Assembly (NCBI RefSeq): GCF_001280085.1
Contig: NZ_LGED01000205.1
Span: forward strand, 1 to 64,000
Reading direction: 5' to 3'
Source: Saccharothrix sp. NRRL B-16348
Lineage (GTDB): Bacteria > Actinomycetota > Actinomycetes > Mycobacteriales > Pseudonocardiaceae
Length of the DNA stretch: 64,000 bases
Shown here piece by piece: positions 8,377 through 17,317 of this stretch. Made by a program: the position numbers and the translations under genes. The notes under the pieces are model-generated. The model searched no databases, was not told where the DNA came from, and worked only from the letters and a program-made list of their open reading frames with translations. Each line of letters opens with the position of its first letter. Within the stretch, counting starts at the first letter, position 1.

Positions 8377-8552
8377 CCATTAACGTCCACGCCTTGCCTC
8401 CGCAAAACACGAACGGTTACGTTCTCGGCCGCAGATCACGGTTCCATCACCGAAGGGACACGGGCCCGACATCCCCCGATACGGCCCACGTCCACCTGGA
8501 TCCCCCGCCAGGCCTCGGTGACGGAGTTCCCCGACCGCAGGAGGCTGCACCC

Positions 8553-9362
8553 TTGGCTCGGCACGTCCGTCACAAGAACAAACGTGGGCAGACCACGTTC
8601 CAGGTACCCCCGCCGCCGCCCGGTTACAAGGGCGCGCACCGGGCCGAGGCCGAGCGGGTCCTCCCGCGACGCATCGCCGGTGTCGCGGTGGCCGTCGGCA
8701 TCGTCTCCGGCGCCGGGGCCGCGGCCCACGCGATGACCGGGACGTTCAGCCCGGTGGCCGGTGGCGCGGACCTCGGCGGCGTGCCGGACGACACGGTCCG
8801 CACCGGCAAGGTCGACACGGTGCACGCCGTGGACCTCGGCTCGGAGACCGCCCGGATCATCCGCCAGGAGCAACTGGCCGCGCTGCACACGTTCAACCAG
8901 GCCAGCGGCATCACGCAGGACGGTTACGCGGCCCGCAAGGCGGCCGAGGAGAAGGCGGCGCAGGAAGCGCGCGAGGCCGCCGAGGCCCGCAAGCCGCCGA
9001 AGCAGCGGCAGATCGAAGGCTGGATCCGCGAGGCGATCGGCGTCCTGGCCGCCAACGGCACCGCGATCGACGAGAGCAGCGTCGACGAGATCTACACGAT
9101 CATCATCAAGGAGTCCAACGGCAACCCCAACGCCGTCAACACCTGGGACTCCAACGCCGCCCGCGGCACACCCTCCAAGGGCCTGATGCAGTGCATCGAC
9201 CCGACGTTCCAGACGTACAAGCTGGCCGGTTACGACGACATCTACGCGCCGGTCGACAACATCATCGCGGGTGTCCGCTACACCTACTCGCGCTACGGCG
9301 GCTTCGCCCGGCACCCCGGCCTCGTCGGCATCAACGCCGGCACCGGCTACGTCGGCTACTGA
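8553..9362 (+). CDS. lytic transglycosylase (SLT domain), membrane-anchored or secreted
   Basis: A 269-residue cell-wall hydrolase that would cleave peptidoglycan glycan strands. Residues 1-37 are basic and proline-rich and probably cytoplasmic. A hydrophobic segment (RIAGVAVAVGIVSGAGAAAHA) is the signal or anchor. Then comes an Ala/Glu-rich helical stretch (about 125-155), then an SLT-type domain with catalytic glutamate in IIIKESNGNPNAVN and the GLMQCIDPTF block. The start is TTG 8553, chosen because AGGAGG (8539-8544) is eight bases upstream and the product then has a normal family N-terminus. A Crp-type site lies in its leader. Confidence 0.85.
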   Translation: MARHVRHKNKRGQTTFQVPPPPPGYKGAHRAEAERVLPRRIAGVAVAVGIVSGAGAAAHAMTGTFSPVAGGADLGGVPDDTVRTGKVDTVHAVDLGSETARIIRQEQLAALHTFNQASGITQDGYAARKAAEEKAAQEAREAAEARKPPKQRQIEGWIREAIGVLAANGTAIDESSVDEIYTIIIKESNGNPNAVNTWDSNAARGTPSKGLMQCIDPTFQTYKLAGYDDIYAPVDNIIAGVRYTYSRYGGFARHPGLVGINAGTGYVGY

Positions 9363-9455
9363 GCTGGTCGCGGTCCCGACGGACGCGTCCTGTCGACGCA
9401 CCGAGGCGCCCGACGCTCGTAGCAGGTCGACGTCGCGCCGTGACGACTCGCGGCG

Positions 9456-9494
9456 GTCCCGTGACCCGGGCCTGGTACTCCCGGGTCACGGGAC
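9456..9494. terminator. strong 15-bp hairpin
   Basis: GTCCCGTGACCCGGG (9456-9470) and its perfect complement (9480-9494) flank a nine-base loop. It lies 94 bases after the transglycosylase stop, without a U-run, as is usual for actinomycete terminators. The remainder of the 9363-9646 gap shows nothing else. Confidence 0.75.
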
Positions 9495-9646
9495 GCGCCC
9501 GCGCACGGCGACCGGCTCCCCGTCATGGTGCGACGCGGACGGCTCCGGCGAACGCCCTGGCGGCCGCGGACGGCCTGTCGGCGCTTCCTGAGCGATCTTT
9601 CAGCTCCTCAGCGCGCCCTCAGCGGCACAACGCGAAGGTGTGCGTC

Positions 9647-10204
9647 ATGAACGCACTGATCACCCTCGCGGCCACCGCCACGCTCCTCACGGGCATCTCG
9701 GCCGTGCCGGGGGCCGCCGCGAGTCCCGACGCCGGCGGCGCGAAGCCGACGAGGTCGGCGAGCGTCACCGGCTCGGCACAGATCCGGTACCACCCCGTGC
9801 CGGACGACGACATCCGGTTCCACTTCGACGTCCACGCGGCGCCGTTCACCCGACCGATCCCGGAGGCGCCCTCCGGCCTGCCGACCGACGCGCGCGGCAC
9901 CGTCCGCTTCTCCCACGTGGTCGAAGGCACGGCGTACCACGCCGAAGCGGAGGTGGACTGCCTGCTCACCGGCGGCCCGGTCGCGACCCTGACCGCGATC
10001 GTCACGTCGACGTCGCACGGCCACCTGCCCCACGGCGCACGGCTCGGCTTCAGCGTCTTGGACGGCAACCGGGACCGCATGGGCTTCTCCTGGGGCCTGG
10101 TCGACGGCCGGGAGCTGCGCCCGTGCCTCGCGCCCGCGCCGTTCGCCGAGACCGTCCGGGGCGACTTCACCGTGCGACACGTGGACGTGCCCCTGCCCGA
10201 CTGA
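9647..10204 (+). CDS. secreted protein of unknown function
   Basis: A 185-residue protein with a Sec signal peptide (NALITLAATATLLTGISAVP, cleavage near AAASP). The mature part is rich in beta-strand-like segments (IRYHPVPDDDIRFHFDVHA, TVRFSHVVEGTAYHAEAEVDC) and carries two cysteines. ATG 9647-9649 has GAAGG upstream. I do not recognise a family. It converges on the BNR protein gene with 105 bases between. Confidence 0.65.
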   Translation: MNALITLAATATLLTGISAVPGAAASPDAGGAKPTRSASVTGSAQIRYHPVPDDDIRFHFDVHAAPFTRPIPEAPSGLPTDARGTVRFSHVVEGTAYHAEAEVDCLLTGGPVATLTAIVTSTSHGHLPHGARLGFSVLDGNRDRMGFSWGLVDGRELRPCLAPAPFAETVRGDFTVRHVDVPLPD

Positions 10205-10309
10205 CCCGGCACCGTGATCGACCGTCGTCGGACCGAGCCCGAACGCGGTCCGAGTCGCCCCCGCGAGGTGATCCCGCGGGGGCGACTCACCGAGGCGTCC
10301 CCGGGACGG

Positions 10310-11704
10310 TCAGCCCAGGCGGAAGTCCGCCACCCGGATCGGTGACGGCGTGGTGCCGCTGGAGCGCTGCTGGTACTGGACCGACAGCACGCCGTCGGCG
10401 GCCAGCCTGGACGTGTCGACGTTGACCTCGCCGAACGCGTTCATCGACGCCCGATCGAAGACGAGGGTCCAGTCGGTCCACCCACTGGCCTTGCTCGCCG
10501 ACACGATCCGGCCGCGCGGCATCACCAGGTAGGCGTTGTCGGCGCGGTCGAAGACGAGCTTCGTCCGCTGGGTGCTGCCCGGCGGCACGGGCACCTCGCG
10601 CTTGGTCCACGTGCCGTTCGCGTTGCGCACGACGTGGAACGTGCGGCCGTACTGGGTGCGCTGCTGCGCGTAGTTCGAGACGCACTGCGTGAACCGGCCC
10701 GGCACGTAGCTGATCACCACGTGGGGCGTGCCCGCCGAGTCCGCGCCCTGGCCCTCCTGGTTCATCAGGCCGTGGTTCGGGTCCAACGGATCCGCGACCA
10801 GGCCGGGCGAGCCGACCGACACCCTCGTGCCGCCCGTGGCGCCGACGACGGCGCCCGCCGCGTTGCGCCACGTCCGACCGCGGTCGTCGCTGTAGACGTA
10901 GCCGGTGTCGTGGTTGGTCAGGCCGCCGGGGTTGCAGAGCACGCCCGAGTTGCCCTCGCGCCACGTGAACGCGGCGTGCAGCCGACCGCGCCGGTCGTAG
11001 GTCAGGCCGTGCAGGTACATGTTGCGGGTCGTGGACACGACGCCGTTCGGCCCCCGGTAGTCGCCGGTGGCGGACGACCAGCCGCCCAGCCTCCGCCACG
11101 CGCCGCCGGTGTACTCGGCCAGCTCGTTCACGCCGTTGCCCGACCGGCCGGTGCGGAAGCTGAACTGCAACGCGCCCTCGGGCGTGACGACGAACTGCGG
11201 GTACGTCATGTTGCCCAGCTCCACCCCGCCGAGGGTCCGCTGCACGGTCCCGAACACCGACGGCGACCAGCGGTGCGACCCGGGCTGCGACGCGAGGCCC
11301 GCGACGGACTTCGAGTAGTGCAGCCGGGTGTCGTGGGTGTCCATCGCGACGTGCAGGGTGCCGTCCTGGGGCGAGATGCCCAGCGAGATCACGTTGTGCG
11401 AGTCGTTGGCGCTCAGCTGGTGCGGCAGCACCGCCTTCTCCCAGCTCCCGCCCAGCGGCCGCCGCGCGATCACGGCGTTGCGGCTGGACGTGTACCAGGC
11501 CGCGTACTGGTGGCCGTTGTACGTGACCAGGGCGTCTTGGAACGCGTTGTTGTTGACCAGGCCGTCGTACGACACGAAGTACAGCGCCGACTGGTCGAGC
11601 AGCGTGTCGGACAACAGGGTGACGCCCGGCGCGGCGTGCGCGACGCCGGGTTGGACCAGGGACGCGGTCAGCACGGCGGCCACGGCGAGTGGTGCCTTCC
11701 TCAT
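10310..11704 (-). CDS. secreted BNR-repeat protein (BNR_4 type)
   Basis: A 464-residue secreted protein with a signal peptide (about 1-24, ending GVAHAA). The body matches the BNR_4 family: ALVTYNGHQYAAWYTSSRNA, WEKAVLPHQLSANDSHNVIS, GTLHVAMDTHDTRLHY, and an Asp-box-like YSDDRGRTWR. Relatives include polysaccharide lyases of the ulvan-lyase type and uncharacterised carbohydrate-active enzymes, so a role in breaking down an external polysaccharide is likely but inferred. The upstream region holds a LacI-type palindrome (11765-11776), fitting sugar-responsive control. It is divergent from the epoxide hydrolase gene. Confidence 0.82.
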   Translation of the reverse strand: MRKAPLAVAAVLTASLVQPGVAHAAPGVTLLSDTLLDQSALYFVSYDGLVNNNAFQDALVTYNGHQYAAWYTSSRNAVIARRPLGGSWEKAVLPHQLSANDSHNVISLGISPQDGTLHVAMDTHDTRLHYSKSVAGLASQPGSHRWSPSVFGTVQRTLGGVELGNMTYPQFVVTPEGALQFSFRTGRSGNGVNELAEYTGGAWRRLGGWSSATGDYRGPNGVVSTTRNMYLHGLTYDRRGRLHAAFTWREGNSGVLCNPGGLTNHDTGYVYSDDRGRTWRNAAGAVVGATGGTRVSVGSPGLVADPLDPNHGLMNQEGQGADSAGTPHVVISYVPGRFTQCVSNYAQQRTQYGRTFHVVRNANGTWTKREVPVPPGSTQRTKLVFDRADNAYLVMPRGRIVSASKASGWTDWTLVFDRASMNAFGEVNVDTSRLAADGVLSVQYQQRSSGTTPSPIRVADFRLG

Positions 11705-11764
11705 TGAAGACCTCGGTGATCGGTTGTCGGGTCGCGGCGGCGGACTACGACTGTCGCACAGAAG

Positions 11765-11776
11765 TGAAACGTTTCA
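11765..11776. promoter_or_regulatory. LacI-family operator (TGAAACGTTTCA)
   Basis: A perfect 12-bp palindrome lies in the 182-bp divergent gap, 61 bases upstream of the BNR protein start. A weaker relative, GGAAACGTTCC, lies at 11833-11843, nearer the epoxide hydrolase. A second palindrome GGTGATCACC is at 11796-11805. The CG-centred AAACGTTT core is typical of LacI/CcpA-type repressors of carbohydrate genes. No LacI-family gene is present in the window. Confidence 0.6.
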
Positions 11777-11886
11777 TAGCGCCGTCGGACGGACCGGTGA
11801 TCACCTGTGCGCCACCGTCCCGGGGCGGATGTGGAAACGTTCCGGACCGACGACACCGCCGACCCTTACCCCTGAGGAACATCGCC

Positions 11887-13116
11887 GTGACGCACCCCTT
11901 CCCCTTGGAGCCGACCCCGATCCACGTGCCCGACGAGGTCCTCGACGACCTGCGCGCCCGTCTCGCCTCGACCCGGCCGCCGCTGGACGAGGGCAACGAG
12001 GACTGGTCCTACGGCGTCCCGGCGAGCTACCTCAGCGAGCTGGTCGCCCACTGGCGGGACGGCTACGACTGGCGCGCGGCCGAAGCCGCCATCAACGCCT
12101 ACGAGCACTACCGGGTGGACGTCGCCGGTGTCCCGGTGCACTTCATGCGCAAGCCCGGCCGCGGCCCCCGCCCGATCCCGCTGATCCTCACCCACGGCTG
12201 GCCGTGGACGTTCTGGCACTGGTCGAAGGTGATCGACCCGCTCGCCGACCCGGCCGCGTCCGGCGGCGACCCCGCCGACGCGTTCGACGTCATCGTGCCG
12301 TCCCTGCCCGGCTTCGGCTTCCCCGGCCCGCTCACCGGCTTCCCGGACGTCAACTTCTGGAAGGTCGCCGACCTCTGGCACATCTTGATGACCGAGACCC
12401 TGGGCTACCGGAAGTACGCCGCCGGCGGCTGCGACATCGGCGGGATCGTCTCCAGCCAGCTGGGCCACAAGTACGCCGACGAGCTGTACGGCATCCACAT
12501 CGGCTCCGGGCTGCCGCTGGACTTCTTCGCCGGGCCCCGCGCCTGGGACTTCGCCCGGAACCGGCCCCTCACCGACGACCAGCCCGCCGACGTCCGCGCC
12601 CGCGTCGTCGAGCTGGACCGCCGCTTCGCGTCCCACCTCGCCGTGCACGTGCTCGACGGCGCCACCCTGGCCCACGGGCTGAGCGACTCGCCCGCCGGAC
12701 TGCTCGCGTGGCTGCTGGAGCGCTGGCGCGCCTGGAGCGACAACGGCGGCGACGTCGAGTCCGTCTTCACCAAGGACGACCTGCTCACCCACGCCACGAT
12801 CTACTGGGTGAACAACTCCATCGCCACGTCGATGCGCTACTACGCCAACGCCAACCGCTACCCGTGGACCCCGGCCCACGACCGCACCCCGGTCGTGCGG
12901 GCCCCGGTGGGCCTCACCTTCGTCACCTACGAGAACCCGCCTGGCGTCCACACCGCCGAGGAGCGCGTCCGGGCGTTCGAGAACGGTCCGCTGGCCGGCT
13001 TGTTCAACCACGTCAACGTCAACGCCCACGACCGGGGCGGCCACTTCATCCCCTGGGAGAACCCCGACGCCTGGGTGGGCGACCTGCGCCGCACGTTCCA
13101 CGGCCGGAGGCCCTGA
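11887..13116 (+). CDS. epoxide hydrolase, EHN-domain type
   Basis: A 409-residue enzyme of the microsomal-type epoxide hydrolase family. It has the N-terminal EHN domain (about 1-100: IHVPDEVLDDLRARLASTRPP, HYRVDVAGVPVHFM). An alpha/beta-hydrolase core follows, with oxyanion motif HGWPW (103-107) and nucleophile Asp183 in GGCDIGG; the catalytic histidine is in the final DRGGHFIPWENP block. It would add water to an epoxide in the cytoplasm. Start GTG 11887 gives the usual short family N-terminus. The nearest regulatory signals are the LacI-type palindromes upstream, shared with the divergent BNR gene. Confidence 0.9.
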   Translation: MTHPFPLEPTPIHVPDEVLDDLRARLASTRPPLDEGNEDWSYGVPASYLSELVAHWRDGYDWRAAEAAINAYEHYRVDVAGVPVHFMRKPGRGPRPIPLILTHGWPWTFWHWSKVIDPLADPAASGGDPADAFDVIVPSLPGFGFPGPLTGFPDVNFWKVADLWHILMTETLGYRKYAAGGCDIGGIVSSQLGHKYADELYGIHIGSGLPLDFFAGPRAWDFARNRPLTDDQPADVRARVVELDRRFASHLAVHVLDGATLAHGLSDSPAGLLAWLLERWRAWSDNGGDVESVFTKDDLLTHATIYWVNNSIATSMRYYANANRYPWTPAHDRTPVVRAPVGLTFVTYENPPGVHTAEERVRAFENGPLAGLFNHVNVNAHDRGGHFIPWENPDAWVGDLRRTFHGRRP

Positions 13117-13484
13117 ACGCACGATTTCCGCCTGGTCCGCATGCCACCACGATGAGGCAGGCCGAACGTGGAGGAGGCCGCGGTGGGAGCGTCCTGTGGA
13201 CGCGGGGACGACGACCTGCGGCACTCTCGTACCGGCCGATGTCGGTGCACCGGCTGCCGCCGTGGTTGACGCGTCGGGCGTGCCCACGTGGCGGGCGCAC
13301 GGGGTCGCCACCTGGCCGTTGACCGTCTTCCCGTTCTTCGACAACCCCGCCATCGTCAAGGCGAGCGGCGACCACTTCCCGTACGCGGTGCCGGATCAGG
13401 TGGACGTGACGCTGCGGGACGGCACCGCGCCGGGCTCGACCAGGTCGGGTTGCGGCGGCGGCACGAGCGGGAGCCGTCCGGGCG
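13117..13484 (+). other. gap with an unassigned coding-like stretch
   Basis: No intact gene is supported. From about 13256 to 13430 a plus-strand frame has good GC-rich third positions and reads VPTWRAHGVATWPLTVFPFF, then HFPYAVPDQVDVTLRDG. It has no clear start and runs out of frame into the molybdopterin-protein fragment. It may be another gene remnant. I do not recognise the protein. Confidence 0.35.
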
Positions 13485-13892
13485 GGCTCCACCCGCGGTG
13501 TGGCGTGCCACGACGACTACGGCTCGGTGATCGCGGTGGTCGCCGACGCCTCCGACGGCCGGGTCCGGCGCGTCACCGCGGCCGTGGACGTCGGCACCGT
13601 GCTGCACCCGTCCGGGGTGCGCGCGCAGGTCGAGGGCGGCGTGATGGACGCGCTGTCCACGGTGTCGGGCGCGCAGATCACCGTGCGGGACGGGCGGGTC
13701 GTGCAGTCGTCGTTCCGGGACTACGCGTGGGCGCGCATCGACCAAGCGCCGGACATCGACGTGGTGCTCGTGCCGTCGGACGCGCCCATCGGCGGCCTGG
13801 GCGAACTGGCCTACCCGCCCGCGGCGGCGGCGATCGCGTTCGCCACCGGACGGCCCGTCACCGGGATGCCGGTGGGCGTGGAGGTGGGCTGA
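13485..13892 (+). pseudogene. C-terminal fragment of a molybdopterin-binding dehydrogenase subunit
   Basis: About 135 codons match the end of xanthine dehydrogenase/isoquinoline oxidoreductase-type large subunits: TRGVACHDDYGSVIAVVADA, AAVDVGTVLHPSGVRAQVEG, GGVMDALSTVSGAQIT, and the closing IGGLGELAYPPAAAAIAFAT and GRPVTGMPVGVEVG. The intact subunit has roughly 700 residues and works with Fe-S and FAD partners; none of these is present. No start codon with a binding site precedes it, and similarity begins abruptly after a low-complexity Ala/Arg stretch. It is therefore a decayed remnant. The 3' end lies 26 bases from the converging NACHT gene. Confidence 0.75.
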
Positions 13893-13918
13893 ACCTCGCT
13901 GCGGCCGGAGCGCGCGGG

Positions 13919-16900
13919 TCACCGCCGGTCGACCTCGTCCAACCACCCGTCGGGTGTGGCGGTGAGCCGGTGGATCGTGTAGTCGCTCGTCCCGGCCGCG
14001 TTGAGGGCCGTGCGGTAGGCGGCCCCCGACAACGCGTCGGACTTGTCGGACCCGTCGGAGCCGGCTCGGGGCACCACGTCGGCGTAGTCGCGGGCGGCGG
14101 AGGGCGTGTGGGTCGGGTAGTACAGCGTCAGGCCGAGGAAGTCACGCGCGTCGCGGGTCGTCCGGAGTTCGTTGGGAACCGCCTCGTCCAGGGTGACGAG
14201 CACCGTGGACCTGAGGCAACACAGATCCTTGTCGTAGAGCGGCCCGTCAGGGTCCAACCTCCGGTAGTAGAGCAGCGCCGACGGCTGTTCGTTCGGCGAG
14301 GGGAGCTCGTCGAGCCACTCCATGTCCAGGACGTTGCGGATGTGCTCGTGCATGGTCGACTGGCGCAAGGCGATCTCGGCGAACGCTCCGTCCTGGGGGA
14401 AGAAGAGGACGGATTCGCCCCGCAGCGCCGACGGGACCCCGTCGAGGCGACGGTCGGGAACGGATTCGCCCCGCAGCCCCAACGGGAACCCGTCGAGAAC
14501 GAGTTCGCTGCGGTCGGCGAACGTCGTGACCGTCGCACGGAAGTGGCGTCCGGGGCGCTGGTTGATCGCCCTGATCCGGTCGAGGGCCGTGCCGAGGTGA
14601 CGGTCGTCGGTACCGCTGTTCACGAGTCGGACCACGGTGGGTGAACCGAGCCGGGCGCGTTCCCGCTGCGCGAGCGCGACCCCTTCGGCGACCGACCTGG
14701 CGGCCGGCGTCAGCGACGTCCCCACGCCCAACGGCAGGACGAGGGCGATCGTCGTGGCGCCGGGCACGCCCTCCGCCAGTTCGTTGCCCTCGCGCAATCG
14801 GGCGATCGCCTTCTCCGAGGCGGCGAGCCGGTCCAGGTCGGACGGGGCCAGCAGGCCGATGCAGGACGCGACTCCGTCGTCGTACACGCGAACCCGGTCG
14901 AAGTCGGCGCCCAAGTGCAGGACCGGCCTGCAGCGCAGGTGGGTGGCCGTGGTCAGCGTGACCACCGCGGTCGCACCGAGTGCGACTGCGAGCCCGACCG
15001 GCACCGCGCGCCGCCGCCGTCCGCGCGCCGGCGGCGCTGACGTCTCCACCGGTGTCGCCAGGCGGTCCTGGATGCGGACGTGGCGGAACTGGTACGCGCC
15101 ACCGGACTGCCGCAGCAGGCCCCGGCTCCTGGCGTCGGAGAGGAAGTCGAGCAGCCGCCACGGCAACTTGCCTCGGACCGCGAGCACCGTGCTCGCGACG
15201 ACGAACCGCGGCCAAGCCCTGGCGATGAACACGAGCACGGCCACCACGAGCAGCACCAGCAGGGACACGGTCTTGGCCTCTGTGGCATTCCACTCCCCCG
15301 CACCGGAGAAATCGCCGTCCCCGGATTCGCCGAGCCATCCCGCCAAACCCCGACCGAGCACCTCGCCTGTGAACGCGGTGACCGGCAAGGCCGGCAGGCT
15401 CAAGAGCCCGGCGACCGCGCCGGCGGCGAGCGCGCTCACGACCGAGGCCAGCCGGTCCTGCCGGAGGAACGCGATCGGGTCCGCGCGCAAGGGCCGTTCC
15501 GGGAGGGCGTCGAGCCAGTGGTGGACCGCGACCGCGGCGCCGACCACGACGACCAAGCCGACCAAGAACGCGGTCTGCGTCACGAATTCGGTGATGTCCG
15601 AGAAACCGGGGTCGTCGATCACGGTGAAGACACCGAGTCCCAGCACCAAGGGCAGGCCGGGCACGGCCACGAACCCCGCGCCGACCCGGAACCCCCGCCG
15701 GAGCCGGGCGGCCGAACCACGCCGGACCAGCGCCATGCGTCCGGGAGCACGCCCCGCCGTGCCGTGCCAGAGGACGGTGACCAGGGTCGCGACGATCACG
15801 CCCAGCAGCGCGCCTTGCTCGAACGTGTCCGCCGGGCGCTGCACGGAGGGGACAGCCAACGCCACGAAACCGAACACGATCCCGAACGCGACCAGCCCGA
15901 GGACGATGCCCAGCATCGGCGCGACCCACGGCGACACCACGTGGTCGGCCAACCGCCACCAGACCAGGCCGCGCTCGCGCCGGTCGTGCAGGTACCGGGC
16001 CAGGAACACCAACCACCGCCGCGCGGTCACGGCGTCCCAGCGGTCCGGCGCGGTCCCCGCCGGGTCGGGGGCGTACGCGGTGTCGATCGCGCGGTCCACC
16101 AGGTGGTCCTCGACCGCCAACCGGGACGGGAACCGGGCGACGTCGAGGAGTTCGCCGGGGTCACCGCCGCCGCGCTGGTAGGTCGTGTGCGCCAGCGACA
16201 CCATCAACGGCGTCGACAGCGCGGCGGCCACCGGGCCGTCCGGCGCGCGTCGCAGGGCTTCGTAGACCGCCGACCACGACGTGCCGGCGGGCCAGTCGCC
16301 GACCGCGCTGAGGTAGCCGACCACGTCTTCGACGGCGACCGGGCGCACCCGCTGGACCGGGGCCTTCCTCAGGGCGGGCGCGCCGGCGTCGATCAGGTCG
16401 TCGTACTCCACCGAGCGGCACGTCAGCACCACCGGCCGGTCTACGCCGACCGCGGCGTTGATCCGTCGCACCGCGTGGCGCCTGGCGTCCTCGGGCACCT
16501 CGTCCAGCCCGTCGACCACCGGCAGCACCAGGCCGTTGGCGAGCAGCGTGCGGACCACGTCGTCCCGGCCGTTGTAGTACCCCGTGGCCACTGAGTGCAC
16601 GATCCACTCGTCGAACGGGTCACGCACCGGATCCCACGACGACGCCGCCAACAACACCGGCACCGGCTCGTCGGGTTCCCGGTCCGCGAGCAGGCCGAGC
16701 GTGAGCAGGACGGCCAGCACCGACTTCCCCGAGCCCGGCTCGCCCAGCACCACCAGCCGCCCGCTGGCGATGCTCCGGTACTCGTCGGCCAACCCGGCGG
16801 CGGCGTCGTCGAACCGACCGTCCGTGCGCCCGGTCGACCAGGACAGCGGGAGCACCTTGGCGTCGCGCAGCCCTCGGGCCCGCGCTTCGTCCAGCCACTC

Positions 16901-17170
16901 GCCGCGCAGCGTCTCGGCAAGGTCCTGCGCCAGTTCGGCCGCCCCGAGCGAGGACCGCGGCGACCGGTTCAGCGCCAGCACGGCCGCGGCCAGCGCGGCG
17001 AGCCCGGTGAACGCACTGACCACGCTCGCCACCATGTCGCTCGCGGCGAGGTCACCGCTGACCACGGCGATCGCCAGGCCGACGAACGCGACTCCCACGA
17101 CACCGAGCACCGCTGCACGTCGACGCTCACGACCCTTGATGCGCACTCGACCGCTTCCCGTGTTCTCCAC
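13919..17170 (-). CDS. NACHT-type NTPase with membrane segments and extracellular PBP-like domain
   Basis: A 1083-residue protein. Two hydrophobic helices lie near the N-terminus (about 20-66). A NACHT/STAND NTPase follows with P-loop GEPGSGKS (about 142-149) and Walker B LPVVDGLDEVPED (about 213-226). About six membrane helices occupy 413-650, and another near 715-735. The last 340 residues should be outside and contain a region resembling periplasmic binding domains (SVAEGVALAQRERARLGSPT, VVRLVNSGTDDRHLG). The start is ATG 17168-17170, divergent from the SUKH-like gene. The layout recalls the protein at 4004-6730, but here the NTPase motifs are intact. A tandem 51-bp duplication lies in the outer domain. 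Function unknown; a signal-sensing ATPase is inferred. Confidence 0.75.
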   Translation of the reverse strand: MENTGSGRVRIKGRERRRAAVLGVVGVAFVGLAIAVVSGDLAASDMVASVVSAFTGLAALAAAVLALNRSPRSSLGAAELAQDLAETLRGEWLDEARARGLRDAKVLPLSWSTGRTDGRFDDAAAGLADEYRSIASGRLVVLGEPGSGKSVLAVLLTLGLLADREPDEPVPVLLAASSWDPVRDPFDEWIVHSVATGYYNGRDDVVRTLLANGLVLPVVDGLDEVPEDARRHAVRRINAAVGVDRPVVLTCRSVEYDDLIDAGAPALRKAPVQRVRPVAVEDVVGYLSAVGDWPAGTSWSAVYEALRRAPDGPVAAALSTPLMVSLAHTTYQRGGGDPGELLDVARFPSRLAVEDHLVDRAIDTAYAPDPAGTAPDRWDAVTARRWLVFLARYLHDRRERGLVWWRLADHVVSPWVAPMLGIVLGLVAFGIVFGFVALAVPSVQRPADTFEQGALLGVIVATLVTVLWHGTAGRAPGRMALVRRGSAARLRRGFRVGAGFVAVPGLPLVLGLGVFTVIDDPGFSDITEFVTQTAFLVGLVVVVGAAVAVHHWLDALPERPLRADPIAFLRQDRLASVVSALAAGAVAGLLSLPALPVTAFTGEVLGRGLAGWLGESGDGDFSGAGEWNATEAKTVSLLVLLVVAVLVFIARAWPRFVVASTVLAVRGKLPWRLLDFLSDARSRGLLRQSGGAYQFRHVRIQDRLATPVETSAPPARGRRRRAVPVGLAVALGATAVVTLTTATHLRCRPVLHLGADFDRVRVYDDGVASCIGLLAPSDLDRLAASEKAIARLREGNELAEGVPGATTIALVLPLGVGTSLTPAARSVAEGVALAQRERARLGSPTVVRLVNSGTDDRHLGTALDRIRAINQRPGRHFRATVTTFADRSELVLDGFPLGLRGESVPDRRLDGVPSALRGESVLFFPQDGAFAEIALRQSTMHEHIRNVLDMEWLDELPSPNEQPSALLYYRRLDPDGPLYDKDLCCLRSTVLVTLDEAVPNELRTTRDARDFLGLTLYYPTHTPSAARDYADVVPRAGSDGSDKSDALSGAAYRTALNAAGTSDYTIHRLTATPDGWLDEVDRR
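14409..14497. repeat. in-frame tandem duplication within the NACHT protein
   Basis: Two 38-base copies (14409-14446 and 14460-14497) are offset by exactly 51 bases. They encode LDGFPLGLRGESV and LDGVPSALRGESV, one after the other, 17 residues apart. The reading frame is kept. Confidence 0.85.
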
Positions 17171-17317
17171 ACCGCCGGCGATCCGATGATTCTGGCACCG
17201 ACGGGCGGATCAGGAGGCCGCATTCGATCACCCGTCGTGGTACGGCGTGTCGGCCGCGCTCACCGTCCGCGACTAATTCCGGTGGTGTCGCGGGGAGATC
17301 GACCTACCCTCTCCGCC

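Noticed and set aside
8317..8552. Possible c-di-AMP (ydaO-type) riboswitch in the leader of the transglycosylase gene
   Set aside because: Such switches often precede cell-wall lytic genes in actinomycetes, but the conserved GGGGGACCC-like and pseudoknot blocks are absent here.
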